A stretch of 64,000 nt of DNA from positions 245,009-309,008 of the forward strand of contig REGQ01000004.1 in assembly GCA_004134985.1 (NCBI GenBank), given 5' to 3'. The position numbers and the translations under genes are program-made. Source of the stretch: Paenibacillaceae bacterium. GTDB taxonomy: Bacteria > Bacillota > Bacilli > Paenibacillales > Paenibacillaceae. The stretch's first letter is position 1, and each line of letters begins with the position of its first letter. This document shows positions 46,190 through 55,373 of this stretch, one piece after another. The notes beneath the pieces are model-generated. The model was not told the DNA's origin. It saw only the letters and a program-made list of their open reading frames with translations, and ran no database searches.

Positions 46190-47092
46190 ATGAATCCATT
46201 GATTGTAGATCAAGTAACGAAGCAATATGGTGAAAAAACGGCGGTTAACGGCATTAATTTCGAGGTTGGAGCAGGTGAAATCTACGGGCTGCTCGGCGCC
46301 AATGGCGCTGGCAAAACGACAACGATGCGGATGGTGCTGGGACTTATTTTTCCGGATGGCGGCAAAATTTTGTACAACGGTAAGCCCTACAGCCATGAAC
46401 AGTTGCGTATGCTTGGCTACTTGCCAGAGGAGCGCGGGATGTACCCGAAGGTGAAAATAAGCGAACAGGTTATTTACTTGGCGCAGCTGCGCGGCATGTC
46501 CCGCAAGGATGCGGATCGCAATTTGAAGAAGTGGCTGGAGAAGTTCAACATCTCAGAATATTACAATATGAAGATCGAAGAACTATCCAAGGGGAATCAG
46601 CAAAAAATCCAGTTTATCGCGGCGGTGATTCATAATCCCGGCATCGTCATCCTGGATGAAGCATTCAGCGGACTTGATCCGGTTAATGTGGAGCTGCTGA
46701 AATCAACGGTGAAAGAGCTGCGGGATAATGGCACAAGCATCCTTTTCTCCACCCACCGTATGGAACATGTAGAGGAACTGTGCCGCAATATAACGATTCT
46801 TCACCGTTCTAATCCGGTGCTGCAAGGGAACTTGAAAGAATTGAAAAAGCAATTTCCGCGTGAGCGCGTCATTGTAGCGGCCGAGCGTCCGCTGCAGGGG
46901 CTGGACAGTATTAACGGCGTTCTCCAGGTGAACAAGCATGAATATGGGTACGAGTTATTGATAGACCGCCCTGAAACTGCCCAGGTTATTCTGAGCCATG
47001 CGATGGGCCAATCAGAGATCAGCCGGTTTGAATTGCTGGAGCCAACATTAAATGAAATCTTTATTAGATCGGTAGGTGGGTCTCATGAATAA
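46190..47092 (+). CDS. ABC transporter ATP-binding protein, NatA-like
   Basis: 300 residues. Walker A GANGAGKTT, signature LSKGNQQKIQF, Walker B IVILDEAFSGLDP, followed by a domain of about 80 residues as in NatA/YhaQ. AAAGGAGAGGAG precedes the ATG. Overlaps the next permease gene by 8 nt, so the two are coupled. Confidence 0.92.
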   Translation: MNPLIVDQVTKQYGEKTAVNGINFEVGAGEIYGLLGANGAGKTTTMRMVLGLIFPDGGKILYNGKPYSHEQLRMLGYLPEERGMYPKVKISEQVIYLAQLRGMSRKDADRNLKKWLEKFNISEYYNMKIEELSKGNQQKIQFIAAVIHNPGIVILDEAFSGLDPVNVELLKSTVKELRDNGTSILFSTHRMEHVEELCRNITILHRSNPVLQGNLKELKKQFPRERVIVAAERPLQGLDSINGVLQVNKHEYGYELLIDRPETAQVILSHAMGQSEISRFELLEPTLNEIFIRSVGGSHE

Positions 47093-48374
47093 TTTTTGGA
47101 CAGTCGTCGGTTTTACACTGCGGAACAAAATCCGGACAAAATCATTCATCGTTACAACGGTTATTTTTGCAGTCATTTTGAGTATCGCCGTGAACATACC
47201 TTATATTATTTCTCTCTTTGATAGTGGAGGGAAAATAAAAAACATCGGGTTCATCGAGACGCAGGCAACCGAAGTTTCCGTACCGCTGCAACAGTATTTT
47301 GAACAGTTAGGCGAAGAGGGCGGTTTAAAGCTGGTTGGCTTCCCTGATAACGGTTCGATTGGTGCCAATGAGCAAGCGTTGAAGCAAGCGATTGCGGATG
47401 ATCAGATCAGTGGATATATTTTATTCGCACAGAATGAAGCTGGCGGGTTCCCGACAGTCACTTACAAGTCAGAAAGCTTTATGGACGGCAGTACGCCTGG
47501 CACAATTACCACCGCACTGCAGGCGATCAAAACAGAATTTGTTGTACAGGAAGCAGGATTGTCTCCTGAACAGAAAGCCGAGCTGCTTGCCCCGGTTAAG
47601 GTAGAAACGGCGCAAATATCGGTCACAACAGAGGGAGACGGCAAGACACCGCAGCAGCGGGGCCTGTCCATGGGCTTTGTCTATGCGATGATGATCGTCC
47701 TGTTTATGGGAATATTCATTACAAGCCAATTGATTGCCAATGAAATTACGGCAGAGAAAAGCTCGCGCGTGATGGAGATTCTTGTGACAAGTGTGTCGCC
47801 GCTAACGCAAATGTTCGGTAAAATTACGGGGATGTTCCTGGTAGGCATTATGCAGATTGGCGCGTATGTCATCGTCTTTCTGATAAATACGCTGCTGCCG
47901 CACAATGCCGAAATACTGGAAAGCCTGAACATTAATTTCGGCGATATTGATCCTATGCTTTATTTTTACGCGGTCATCTTCTATCTGATGGGCTACTTCC
48001 TGTTCTCGACATTGTTTGCAGCGGTTGGCTCGATCGTAAGCCGGACAGAAGATTTGGCGCAAGCTTTGATGCCGATTACGATGCTGGCAATGGCCGGATT
48101 TTATATTGGAATTTTTGGGATGACAGCACCGGGCGCGATGATTGTCAAAGTAGCGTCGTTCATTCCATTCTTTGCACCGTTCGCAATGTTTTTACGAGTC
48201 GGGTTAACATCACCGGCACTGTGGGAAGTGCTCCTTTCGCTTGCTTTGCTCGGTGTAACGATTTTGATCCTTGGCTGGCTGTCCGCCAAAATTTACCGCA
48301 CAGGCGTGCTGATGTACGGCAAACGCCCAAGCTTCAAGGAACTGCGCAAAGCGATGAAAGCATTCAAAGTGTAG
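47085..48374 (+). CDS. ABC-2 type permease, NatB/YhaP-like
   Basis: 429 residues. One N-terminal helix (about 20-42), a large extracytoplasmic domain to about 205, then five C-terminal helices beginning FVYAMMIVLFMGIFITSQLIANEITAEKSSRVMEILVTSV, a phrase typical of the ABC2_membrane_3 family. NatAB exports sodium in B. subtilis; other members export peptides or lipids. GTAGGTGGG supports ATG 47085. Confidence 0.9.
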   Translation: MNNFWTVVGFTLRNKIRTKSFIVTTVIFAVILSIAVNIPYIISLFDSGGKIKNIGFIETQATEVSVPLQQYFEQLGEEGGLKLVGFPDNGSIGANEQALKQAIADDQISGYILFAQNEAGGFPTVTYKSESFMDGSTPGTITTALQAIKTEFVVQEAGLSPEQKAELLAPVKVETAQISVTTEGDGKTPQQRGLSMGFVYAMMIVLFMGIFITSQLIANEITAEKSSRVMEILVTSVSPLTQMFGKITGMFLVGIMQIGAYVIVFLINTLLPHNAEILESLNINFGDIDPMLYFYAVIFYLMGYFLFSTLFAAVGSIVSRTEDLAQALMPITMLAMAGFYIGIFGMTAPGAMIVKVASFIPFFAPFAMFLRVGLTSPALWEVLLSLALLGVTILILGWLSAKIYRTGVLMYGKRPSFKELRKAMKAFKV

Positions 48375-48497
48375 TGAAGATTGGGATATACTTGTAGACT
48401 TTATTTAATAATGACGTAAGTTGTATATTGTTTTTCGGTAGGTTAACCCTGCCGGTGAATGAAGCATTCTTCTTGCTTGATTTGTGTCGAAGGCCTG

Positions 48498-48538
48498 AAG
48501 GGCCCATTGGATCGGAAACACGATTCCAACGGGCCCTT
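48498..48538. other. Strong hairpin without T run
   Basis: AAGGGCCCaTTGGATCG and CGATtCCAAcGGGCCCTT pair with two mismatches around a 6-nt loop. No T tract follows in either direction. From 48375 to 48497 nothing else was seen. Confidence 0.6.
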
Positions 48539-48611
48539 GATCTGGCAACCCGAGGAGGACTCTGACCTCTCACAGAAGGCGGTGAATCTCTCGGTCTGGT
48601 AAATCTATCTT

Positions 48612-48630
48612 GTCAAGCACTGATTTTGGG
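48612..48630. repeat. Lone terminal-repeat remnant of the 195-bp element
   Basis: GTCAAGCACTGATTTTGGG resembles the right end of copy A (GTCAAGCACTGGTCTTGAG at 13346-13364). It stands just left of the palindromes, with no element body beside it. Confidence 0.5.
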
Positions 48631-48641
48631 ACTGACTCCCT

Positions 48642-48771
48642 AAAATTGTTGTATTTTCTACAACAATTCAGCTCATAATCTGTGATTTCGCTAAAATTGT
48701 TGTATTTTATACAACATTTTTAACAAAATAGCAAAAATTAGACGGAATTGTTGTAAGAAATACAACAATTT
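48642..48771. repeat. Three phased palindromes, locus 2
   Basis: Palindromes at 48642-48668, 48693-48720 and 48746-48771, with TTGTTGTA starting at 48646, 48697 and 48748: two steps of exactly 51 bp, as in locus 1. The third has longer pairing (AGACGGAATTGTTGTA with TACAACAATTTCGTCT). Loops are TTTT-like or differ between copies. Confidence 0.88.
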
Positions 48772-48774
48772 CGT

Positions 48775-48988
48775 CTCTACCTCAAAATCAGTGGTGGCCT
48801 CCTGCGAGAAGGGCAGCGCGGAGGATTGCAGGGATGCTGAAAAAACGAAGTGGCCGCTTTTTAAAGCCGGATTTCAACCTTTTGAAAAAAGAGATAAGAA
48901 ATCCGACTTAAATGGCGATGGAGGCACCCTGCAAGCCCGCAGCAGCAGCACACCCGCGTCTCGTCGAGAGCTGATTTTGATTTTGAGA
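48775..48988. repeat. Dispersed inverted-repeat element, copy B
   Basis: Second copy of the element at 13168. It begins CTCTACCTCAAAATCAG right after the third palindrome and ends CTGATTTTGATTTTGAG. The nested pairs of copy A are kept, some with compensating changes (AAGCCGGATTTC / GAAATCCGACTT). A 70-codon frame crosses it but is broken in copy A. Confidence 0.75.
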
Positions 48989-49246
48989 CAAATATTTTCA
49001 TAGTAGAAGATCTTGGCGGGTTTGCGTGTAGCTGCGCAGTGTCCGCCTTTTTCATGCATTCATTTTTCTTCTGAAGTTTCGGTTTGCTCGCTACATACAG
49101 ACTTATAAAGACGTCTTGACAAGCTGCATAGGGAATGATTAAATAAAATATAGAGCAAATATAGCAATGATTGGCATTGCTCATAAGAGATGCGTTGATT
49201 GAAATAAGACACTCTGTGGTCTAATCTTTCATGTGAGGATGATCAT

Positions 49247-49993
49247 ATGCTTGACAATATCAAGTTAGACAAGGATAGTCCGATCCCTTTATATTATCAG
49301 TTGAAAGAATTAATAAAGAGTGAAATCAAACAAGGGCACCTGAATTACGGCGATATGATTCCGTCTGAGCGGGAGCTTGTCGATGTATGTCAAATCAGTA
49401 GACCTACCGTGCGACAGGCGATTAATGAATTGGTTACGGAAGGCATGCTGCTGAAGGAAAAAGGTAGAGGCACCTTTGTGGCCAAACCGAAAATCGATCA
49501 GTGGTTTTTGCAAAATTTATTAAGTTTTTCCAAGGAGATGGCGCTTAAAGGGTTAAAGCCATCAACGAAGGTGCTAAAGTTTGAAGCGATTAAAACGGAC
49601 GAGGAACTTCATAAAATATTTGGGGATGACTGCAAGGAAGTCTTTTGTTTGGAGCGGATAAGATTTGCTGACGATCAGCCTGTAGTGGTCGTAACGAGTT
49701 ATATTCCTTGTCATCTTGCACCGAATTTTCTATATGAGAATTTGGAGGAATCTTCGTTATATGAATTGATTGAGAGCAAATATGGTCACCAAATTAGCCA
49801 TGCTACCCGGGTGCTGGAGGCCATCAATGTGTTCGAGGAAGATGTCAAGCTGCTCAAGGTAGAGCCCCAGGCATCCGTTCACCTTATCAAAACAACCGGA
49901 TATCTCATGAACAATCAGCCATTTGAATATTCAATTGCCCGTTATCGTGGTGACAACAATAGTTTTACGGTTACGTTAAAGTATCAAAAGTAA
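49247..49993 (+). CDS. GntR-family regulator, HutC/UTRA type
   Basis: 248 residues: N-terminal winged HTH (IPLYYQLKELIKSEIKQG ... SERELVDVCQISRPTVRQAINELVTEGML) and a UTRA ligand domain (about 95-245; VFCLERIRFADDQPVVVVTSYIP, PFEYSIARYRGD). GTGAGGATGATC precedes the ATG. Likely controls the secreted protein at 50265 through the inverted repeat at 50085-50117. Confidence 0.92.
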   Translation: MLDNIKLDKDSPIPLYYQLKELIKSEIKQGHLNYGDMIPSERELVDVCQISRPTVRQAINELVTEGMLLKEKGRGTFVAKPKIDQWFLQNLLSFSKEMALKGLKPSTKVLKFEAIKTDEELHKIFGDDCKEVFCLERIRFADDQPVVVVTSYIPCHLAPNFLYENLEESSLYELIESKYGHQISHATRVLEAINVFEEDVKLLKVEPQASVHLIKTTGYLMNNQPFEYSIARYRGDNNSFTVTLKYQK

Positions 49994-50084
49994 GGATAGC
50001 CTGCCTGATCTGACATTTGCCGCATCTAACAACGCCATGACCTTTCCGATTAAAGCGGAGAGGTTATTGGCGTTATTTGATTTC

Positions 50085-50167
50085 GATAACATTGATGTTG
50101 GTAACATAAATGTTATCAAAGAACAAAAATGTATGTACTTAACAAATTCTTGCGGTTATGGTATGTT
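50085..50167 (+). promoter_or_regulatory. Operator-like inverted repeat and promoter before the DUF5107-like gene
   Basis: GATAACATT (50085-50093) and AATGTTATC (50109-50117) form a perfect 9-bp inverted repeat, with an inner GTAACAT sharing the right side. TTAACA (50139-50144), 17-bp spacer, TATGTT (50162-50167) follows. A repeat upstream of the -35 could serve activation as well as repression. Confidence 0.65.
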
Positions 50168-50264
50168 GTTTTTGGCTGTTATCCCAAAGCTATCGCCCAT
50201 TCAACTGCCCCCTGATCCGGTGCATGGATAGGCCATTCTACTAAAACAGGTGAGGAGACTATTA

Positions 50265-51719
50265 ATGAGAAAATCCGGTTATCAGAAGAGAATCGCAATT
50301 ATTTTCATGCTGCTCGTGTTTACTTTGGGCAGTGTCCCATCAGCCCTGGCCAATCCGCCTTCCGGCACGCTAACCATTTATGACTCCACAGTGGATTTCG
50401 ATCATTTTGCCTTTGAGCTTTTCAGTGACAACGGCATGAAGAGTTGGGACGAGGATACGGTAACCACCACAACTTTCAACACGAAAGTAATTGAAAACGA
50501 TTTTTTGAAGGTGACACTCTTGCCGGATTATGGCGGGCGAATTCTTTCGATCATTTACAAACCGACAGGCAATGATTTGCTGTATCAAAACCCGGTTGGT
50601 ACGCCGTATGGGATTGGAGAAGGAAATTTTTATTATAACTGGCTTATGGTATACGGCGGAATCTTCCCGACGTTTTCAGAGCCTGAGCATGGAAAGTACT
50701 GGCTAACTCCTTGGGATGCAACGGTGACAGTCAATAATTCGGATCAGATTTCGGTCGAGATGACCATTACAGATGATGTGGATTTTGCCGGGAAACCATG
50801 GAACTTTACCAAAGGCGCGACAGGCATAACGGCTGTGGCGACAGTAACGGTATACAAAGACAAATCTTATGTAGAATTGAATATGAAATTAATCAATAAC
50901 AAGAATGAAGTTGTTGGTTATGAATATTGGACTTGTACGACATTTGCACCTGGTGGAGACCCGCAGGATATGAAGATGGTCGTGCCAATAGACAAAGTCG
51001 TGCTGAAAGACGACTGGTGGAGCTGGATGGGGACAGCTGAAACCGCTATCGATGCGCCAAACCATATTTTTGAATATAAAAACCTGGCTTTGTTCTCTAA
51101 CTGGCAGGATATGGGGATCGCTTATGCCTATCCAGAAGTGGAGAAGAAGTGGTGGGGAGTTATTAATCCGGACAACGAGGAAGGCGTTATGCGAATCGCC
51201 AATAACCAGGACGATACACCAGGCTTGAAGTTCTGGACATGGGGTTATGATAACAGCTACGATACTGATCCGTTGACATTTGGCAATTCCGCAAGACCAT
51301 ATGTAGAACTCTGGGCCGGTCATTCGTCACAATTTTTCCAAAATTCTGTGCTTCAGCCTTACGAAACAAAAGAGTGGACCGAATATTATACGCCAACTGT
51401 CGGACTCTCCGATGTAACGGCGGCCAATGAGCATGGCGCGGCTCTCCTCGATATTACGGAAACCAGCACCTCTGCACAATTTAAAGCGACTGTAAATACA
51501 ACAGCCCCTGGAAAAACCTTTACAACGGAGCTGCGTTTGGCTGGAAGCCCGAACTATGTGCTCGATACCCAAACGTTTGTTAGCGGCACGGGAGAAAAGG
51601 AAATCGTCGTAAACAGACTGCTCAGCACCATTAGTGCAGGCAACTATACACTGGAGCTCGTTCTGAAGGACAGCCTGGGAACCGAGTTGTTAAAAGCAGA
51701 AGTGCCGTTTACGAAATAA
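50265..51719 (+). CDS. Secreted DUF5107-like (mutarotase-fold) protein
   Basis: 484 residues. Signal peptide (hydrophobic core IAIIFMLLVFTLGSV, cleavage after ALA near residue 34). The main domain (about 60-385) looks like the galactose-mutarotase fold of DUF5107 proteins: TLLPDYGGRILSIIYKPTGNDLLYQNP, YGGIFPTFSEPEHGKYWLTPW, and GYEYWTCTTFAPGG. A beta-rich C-terminal domain (about 390-484) follows. Such proteins act on or bind plant carbohydrates; catalysis is not proven. GGTGAGGAG supports ATG 50265. Confidence 0.8.
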   Translation: MRKSGYQKRIAIIFMLLVFTLGSVPSALANPPSGTLTIYDSTVDFDHFAFELFSDNGMKSWDEDTVTTTTFNTKVIENDFLKVTLLPDYGGRILSIIYKPTGNDLLYQNPVGTPYGIGEGNFYYNWLMVYGGIFPTFSEPEHGKYWLTPWDATVTVNNSDQISVEMTITDDVDFAGKPWNFTKGATGITAVATVTVYKDKSYVELNMKLINNKNEVVGYEYWTCTTFAPGGDPQDMKMVVPIDKVVLKDDWWSWMGTAETAIDAPNHIFEYKNLALFSNWQDMGIAYAYPEVEKKWWGVINPDNEEGVMRIANNQDDTPGLKFWTWGYDNSYDTDPLTFGNSARPYVELWAGHSSQFFQNSVLQPYETKEWTEYYTPTVGLSDVTAANEHGAALLDITETSTSAQFKATVNTTAPGKTFTTELRLAGSPNYVLDTQTFVSGTGEKEIVVNRLLSTISAGNYTLELVLKDSLGTELLKAEVPFTK

Positions 51720-51823
51720 CTAATCTTACTTCTTTAAGGCACTATCCAACCGGATCAGAAGCTGCCGTATCCACGCTTTGTTTCCCTAGAAGGGCCAGAG
51801 ACAGCCAGTAAACAACCCGCTTA

Positions 51824-51877
51824 AGTGAAGCTGTTTTGAAGAATGATCGTTTCTTCATAACAGTTTCACTATTTTTT
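51824..51877 (+). terminator. Terminator after the DUF5107-like gene
   Basis: AGTGAA-CTGTT-GAAGAA / TTTCTTC-ACAG-TTTCACT long stem, then seven A/T bases ending in six T. Confidence 0.88.
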
Positions 51878-51923
51878 AGGAGTGGAGCTGTTTAGGCTTG
51901 ATAAATTAAGTGAAGAGTATGTC

Positions 51924-51952
51924 TTGACATAATTAATGGAACAGATTAACAT
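51924..51952 (+). promoter_or_regulatory. Promoter with a long downstream noncoding stretch
   Basis: TTGACA (51924-51929), 17-bp spacer, TAACAT (51947-51952). The next gene starts about 320 nt later at 52280. The stretch 51960-52279 holds no supported ORF or recognised RNA. Confidence 0.6.
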
Positions 51953-52279
51953 GGAATATAAGGGATAGGCATAAACTAACTGGTAAGGATGTCGTTATGT
52001 TCTTAGTAAGTTGCTTGCACAGCATTTACTGACGGGACAGCCAACGATGCGCAGTGAAGATATGGAATATAACCCTTGGGATTATGAAAGCGCTATACAA
52101 ACTGCAGGTCTCACTCAACTCAATACGTCTCAGACGTATGAACACAACTGTCAATCTACCACGAATACTGCTTGATCCTTCAGATAATGCGATCCATTCA
52201 CCATTGCTACGATCATCATACTATTGCTGCCTCTGCCTGAATGTTTGACCACTTTTCTGGTTATAGGGAGGGATTTACT

Positions 52280-52660
52280 TTGACAATCACCTTGAGGGAA
52301 GAAGTAAAGGGACGATTAAGGAATAACGATTTTAATTGTGAGAAGGAAATTACACTTTCTATTATCAGCGGCAAATGGAAGGCGGTCATTCTGTGGCATT
52401 TAGGATTTGAAGGACCGCATCGTTTTGGTGAATTGCAAAGACTGTTCACGAACCTCAGCAATCGAATCTTGACCAAACAGTTAAGGGAACTGGAGCATGA
52501 CGGCATCATTTGCAGAAAAATATATTCCGAAGTGCCGCCAAGAGTAGAGTATCGCATGACTGCATTAGGAATTACCATTCTCCCCATTGTCGATGCGTTG
52601 TTTCAATGGGGCAAGCAAAATATGCCCTACTACATTGATCGAATGAATGAAGAGCATTAA
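52280..52660 (+). CDS. HxlR-family transcriptional regulator
   Basis: 126 residues, single winged HTH of the HxlR/MarR-like type: NCEKEITLSIISGKWKAVIL, HRFGELQRLF, ISNRILTKQLRELEHDGII and VEYRMTALG. TTG 52280 follows AGGGAGGGA. The usual N-terminal Cys is kept (NCEK), which in this family can sense electrophiles or oxidants. It stands just before a ribose-type ABC operon. Confidence 0.92.
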   Translation: MTITLREEVKGRLRNNDFNCEKEITLSIISGKWKAVILWHLGFEGPHRFGELQRLFTNLSNRILTKQLRELEHDGIICRKIYSEVPPRVEYRMTALGITILPIVDALFQWGKQNMPYYIDRMNEEH

Positions 52661-52740
52661 CTTTTGATACACACAGCAGATTCCAATTTTGTACAACGGC
52701 AAGGGGATATCATTTACTTTGTGAAAAGGGGATGTATTGG

Positions 52741-53748
52741 ATGTTGACAAGAAAATGGATTTCATATGCAATGCCTGTTGCTTTAAGTGTGTTGTTATTG
52801 GCGGGTTGTTCACAACCAGGCGGATCAAGCAAAGGAACCTCCGATACGTACCAAATTGACGTAATTGTGAAAGCGACGGATTCCGATTTCTGGCAGACGG
52901 TGCTGATGGGAGCGGAGAAAGCAGCAGCGGATTCCAACGGCAAGATTGCTGTGAAAACCTATGGACCTCCCTCAGAGAAAGATATCGATCAGCAAATTTC
53001 CATACTGGAAAATGTGATTTCCAAAAAACCGGATGGGATTGTCATTGCTTCAACAAGTTCAGATGCAAGTGTGCCTGGAATCGAAAATGCAATGAAACAG
53101 AATATTCCGGTAGTATTAGTTGATAATCGCATTAATACAGATCAGTTTACCAGCTTTCTGGCAACGGATAATGTGAAAGGCGGGGCGCTTGCAGCCGATA
53201 TGTTTGTAAAAGCTCTGGAGGAACAAGGCAAGGAATTGGCAGGAAACATCGGTATCATCAGCTCGATGGCTGGCGTACAGGTGCTTATTGATCGCAACAC
53301 CGGATTTTTAGAAAGACTTAAAGAGATCGCTCCGAACGTTGTGCCATTGGAAACACGCTATGTCGATGCCGATATTACAAAAGCGCTTGGCGCAGCAGAA
53401 GACATTTTAACCAAAAATCCTGATGTGCTCGGATTTTTTGCGGATAACAATTCCACAGGCGTTGGTGTTGCCAGAGCGATTACAGAACGCAATCTGGAAG
53501 GGAAAGTGCCGGTAGTCGCTTATGATGCCGATAATGAGGAAATAAATGCTTTGAAGTCAGGAGCGATATATGCACTTATTGTTCAAGACCCGTTCGGTAT
53601 GGGCTATAAGGGCGTGGAAAACGTCGTGCAGGCTATTGAAGGGAAGGATGTACAGAAAGAAGTGGATACCGGCGCTACGGCGGTAACGATGGAGAACTTT
53701 GAAACAGATGAGATTCAGGAGCTCCTGTACCCTGACAAGCGTGACTAA
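52741..53748 (+). CDS. Sugar ABC transporter substrate-binding lipoprotein, RbsB type
   Basis: 335 residues. Lipobox LLAGC (Cys about residue 23), then a Peripla_BP_4 fold: ATDSDFWQTVLMGAEKAA, ISKKPDGIVIASTSSDA, VVLVDNRI, and VVAYDADNEEINALKSG. Binds a pentose, hexose or related compound. AAAGGGGAT is better placed for ATG 52741 than for the in-frame ATG at 52732. First of a three-gene transporter. Confidence 0.93.
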   Translation: MLTRKWISYAMPVALSVLLLAGCSQPGGSSKGTSDTYQIDVIVKATDSDFWQTVLMGAEKAAADSNGKIAVKTYGPPSEKDIDQQISILENVISKKPDGIVIASTSSDASVPGIENAMKQNIPVVLVDNRINTDQFTSFLATDNVKGGALAADMFVKALEEQGKELAGNIGIISSMAGVQVLIDRNTGFLERLKEIAPNVVPLETRYVDADITKALGAAEDILTKNPDVLGFFADNNSTGVGVARAITERNLEGKVPVVAYDADNEEINALKSGAIYALIVQDPFGMGYKGVENVVQAIEGKDVQKEVDTGATAVTMENFETDEIQELLYPDKRD

Positions 53749-53839
53749 GGGAAGGCAGACTGATCGATTGCATGGCCAAGCGCAGCAGCTTGGACTGCGT
53801 ACTATACAAACTTTTGTACCGGATGGAGGGGGCAGACTG

Positions 53840-55330
53840 TTGGAAAAACCGTGGCTGGAGATGAAGGGAATTGTCAAATCATTTAGAGGAACAACCGCTT
53901 TAAAAGGCATTGATTTTGACATCGTTCCAGGAGAAATTCATGCTTTGTTAGGTGAGAACGGCGCCGGGAAAAGTACGTTGATCAAAGTTATAACGGGCGC
54001 ACACCGACCAGATTCAGGGGAAATTCGCATCGATGGGGAATCGTTCCCTCATATTCCGGTCAAGGAGCTGGCGTCGCTCGGAATTGCAGTTGTGTATCAA
54101 GACTTGCAATTGGCCCCAGGCATTTCGATAGCGGAAAATATATTGCTGGGCAGTATGCCGAGTAAATGGGGATTTTTGGTCAATCGCAAGAAGGCGCAAA
54201 GACTGGCCGAAGAAGCGATCGCCAAGGTAGGGGTAAAGATGAATGCCGGGCAACTGGTCGGAGAATTGAAGGCCGCCGATCAAGAGATCGTGGCCATTGC
54301 CAAGGCGCTCTCCAAAAACGCCAAATTGCTTATTTTGGATGAACCGACAGCTTTGCTGGCTGAAGATGATGTAGAGCGGCTATTTGACATTTTGCGCAAG
54401 CTGGTTAAGCAAGGCGTCTCTATTCTGTATATTTCACACCGTTTGGAAGAAATTTTCTCGATCTGCAATCGAATTACTGTACTCCGCGATGGTGAGAAGG
54501 TTTGGACAAGACCGATTCAGGATGTGACAAAAGATCAATTGATCGAAGCGATTGCCGGAAAATTGCATGCAGAGGGGGATCTGTATTACAAAACGAAAAT
54601 TGGCCAGCCGTTGCTGCAGGTAAAGGCGTTAGGAAACCCGCCGTATTATGATAACGTATCTTTCGAGCTCAAAAGCGGGGAGGTTATCGGCCTGTTCGGT
54701 CTTGTCGGAGCCGGGAAAAGCGAGTTGCTTAAAGGAATTTACGGGGCGATGAAGCCGCAAACAGGGAAGGTTTACTTGCGTGACCAACTGTTTCTATCCT
54801 CGTCGCCGAGAGCGTCGATCGATCAGGGAATCGGCTTTGTACCTGAAGATCGTAAAACAGAAGGCTACTTGCCCCGCATGCCGATTTACGTCAATGCCAA
54901 CTTGCCGGCATATCGACGCATCTTTGCCAGAAGCGGCTGGATCTGGCCGAAAGCGGAGAAGCGAAGAGCCCAGGCCCTGGTGGAGGGATTCAGTGTCAAA
55001 CTCAGTTCGCTGGAACAGGAAATTGACGGGCTGAGCGGGGGCAATCAGCAGAAGGTTGTCGTATCCAAATGGATTGGAGCAAAAATTAAAGTGCTGCTGC
55101 TGGATGAGCCGACCGCAGGAATTGATGTTGGCGCCAGACGGGACATCTTCCGGGTTGCGCGTAAACTTGCCGATGAAGGCAAGGCAGTACTGTACTGCTC
55201 CTCTTATCTTCCGGAAATTATGGAAGTGGCAGACCGCATATTGGTAATGAGCGAGGGAAGAATTACGGGAGAGTTTGATAGGAATGAACGCTTTAATGAT
55301 GACGAAATAATGAAAGCGGCATACCAATAG
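53840..55330 (+). CDS. Sugar ABC transporter ATPase with two ABC domains, RbsA type
   Basis: 496 residues. Domain 1 has Walker A GENGAGKST and LLILDEPTALL; domain 2 has GLVGAGKSE, signature LSGGNQQKVV and LLLDEPTAGID. The first signature is degenerate (GELKAADQE), as usual in RbsA. TTG 53840 follows GGAGGGGG at 53825. The frame overlapping the end of the binding-protein gene is not used. Confidence 0.95.
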   Translation: MEKPWLEMKGIVKSFRGTTALKGIDFDIVPGEIHALLGENGAGKSTLIKVITGAHRPDSGEIRIDGESFPHIPVKELASLGIAVVYQDLQLAPGISIAENILLGSMPSKWGFLVNRKKAQRLAEEAIAKVGVKMNAGQLVGELKAADQEIVAIAKALSKNAKLLILDEPTALLAEDDVERLFDILRKLVKQGVSILYISHRLEEIFSICNRITVLRDGEKVWTRPIQDVTKDQLIEAIAGKLHAEGDLYYKTKIGQPLLQVKALGNPPYYDNVSFELKSGEVIGLFGLVGAGKSELLKGIYGAMKPQTGKVYLRDQLFLSSSPRASIDQGIGFVPEDRKTEGYLPRMPIYVNANLPAYRRIFARSGWIWPKAEKRRAQALVEGFSVKLSSLEQEIDGLSGGNQQKVVVSKWIGAKIKVLLLDEPTAGIDVGARRDIFRVARKLADEGKAVLYCSSYLPEIMEVADRILVMSEGRITGEFDRNERFNDDEIMKAAYQ

Positions 55331-55373
55331 CAGGGATTGTCGAATTGAATTGTGGATAAGAGGAGGATTCATA

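Noticed and set aside
48791..49003. 70-codon frame in copy B of the dispersed element
   Set aside because: Copy A has stops and a shift in the same place, so coding is not conserved.
53699..53839. N-terminal extension of the RbsA-type ATPase
   Set aside because: It overlaps the binding-protein gene and has no ribosome-binding site; GGAGGGGG places the start at 53840.
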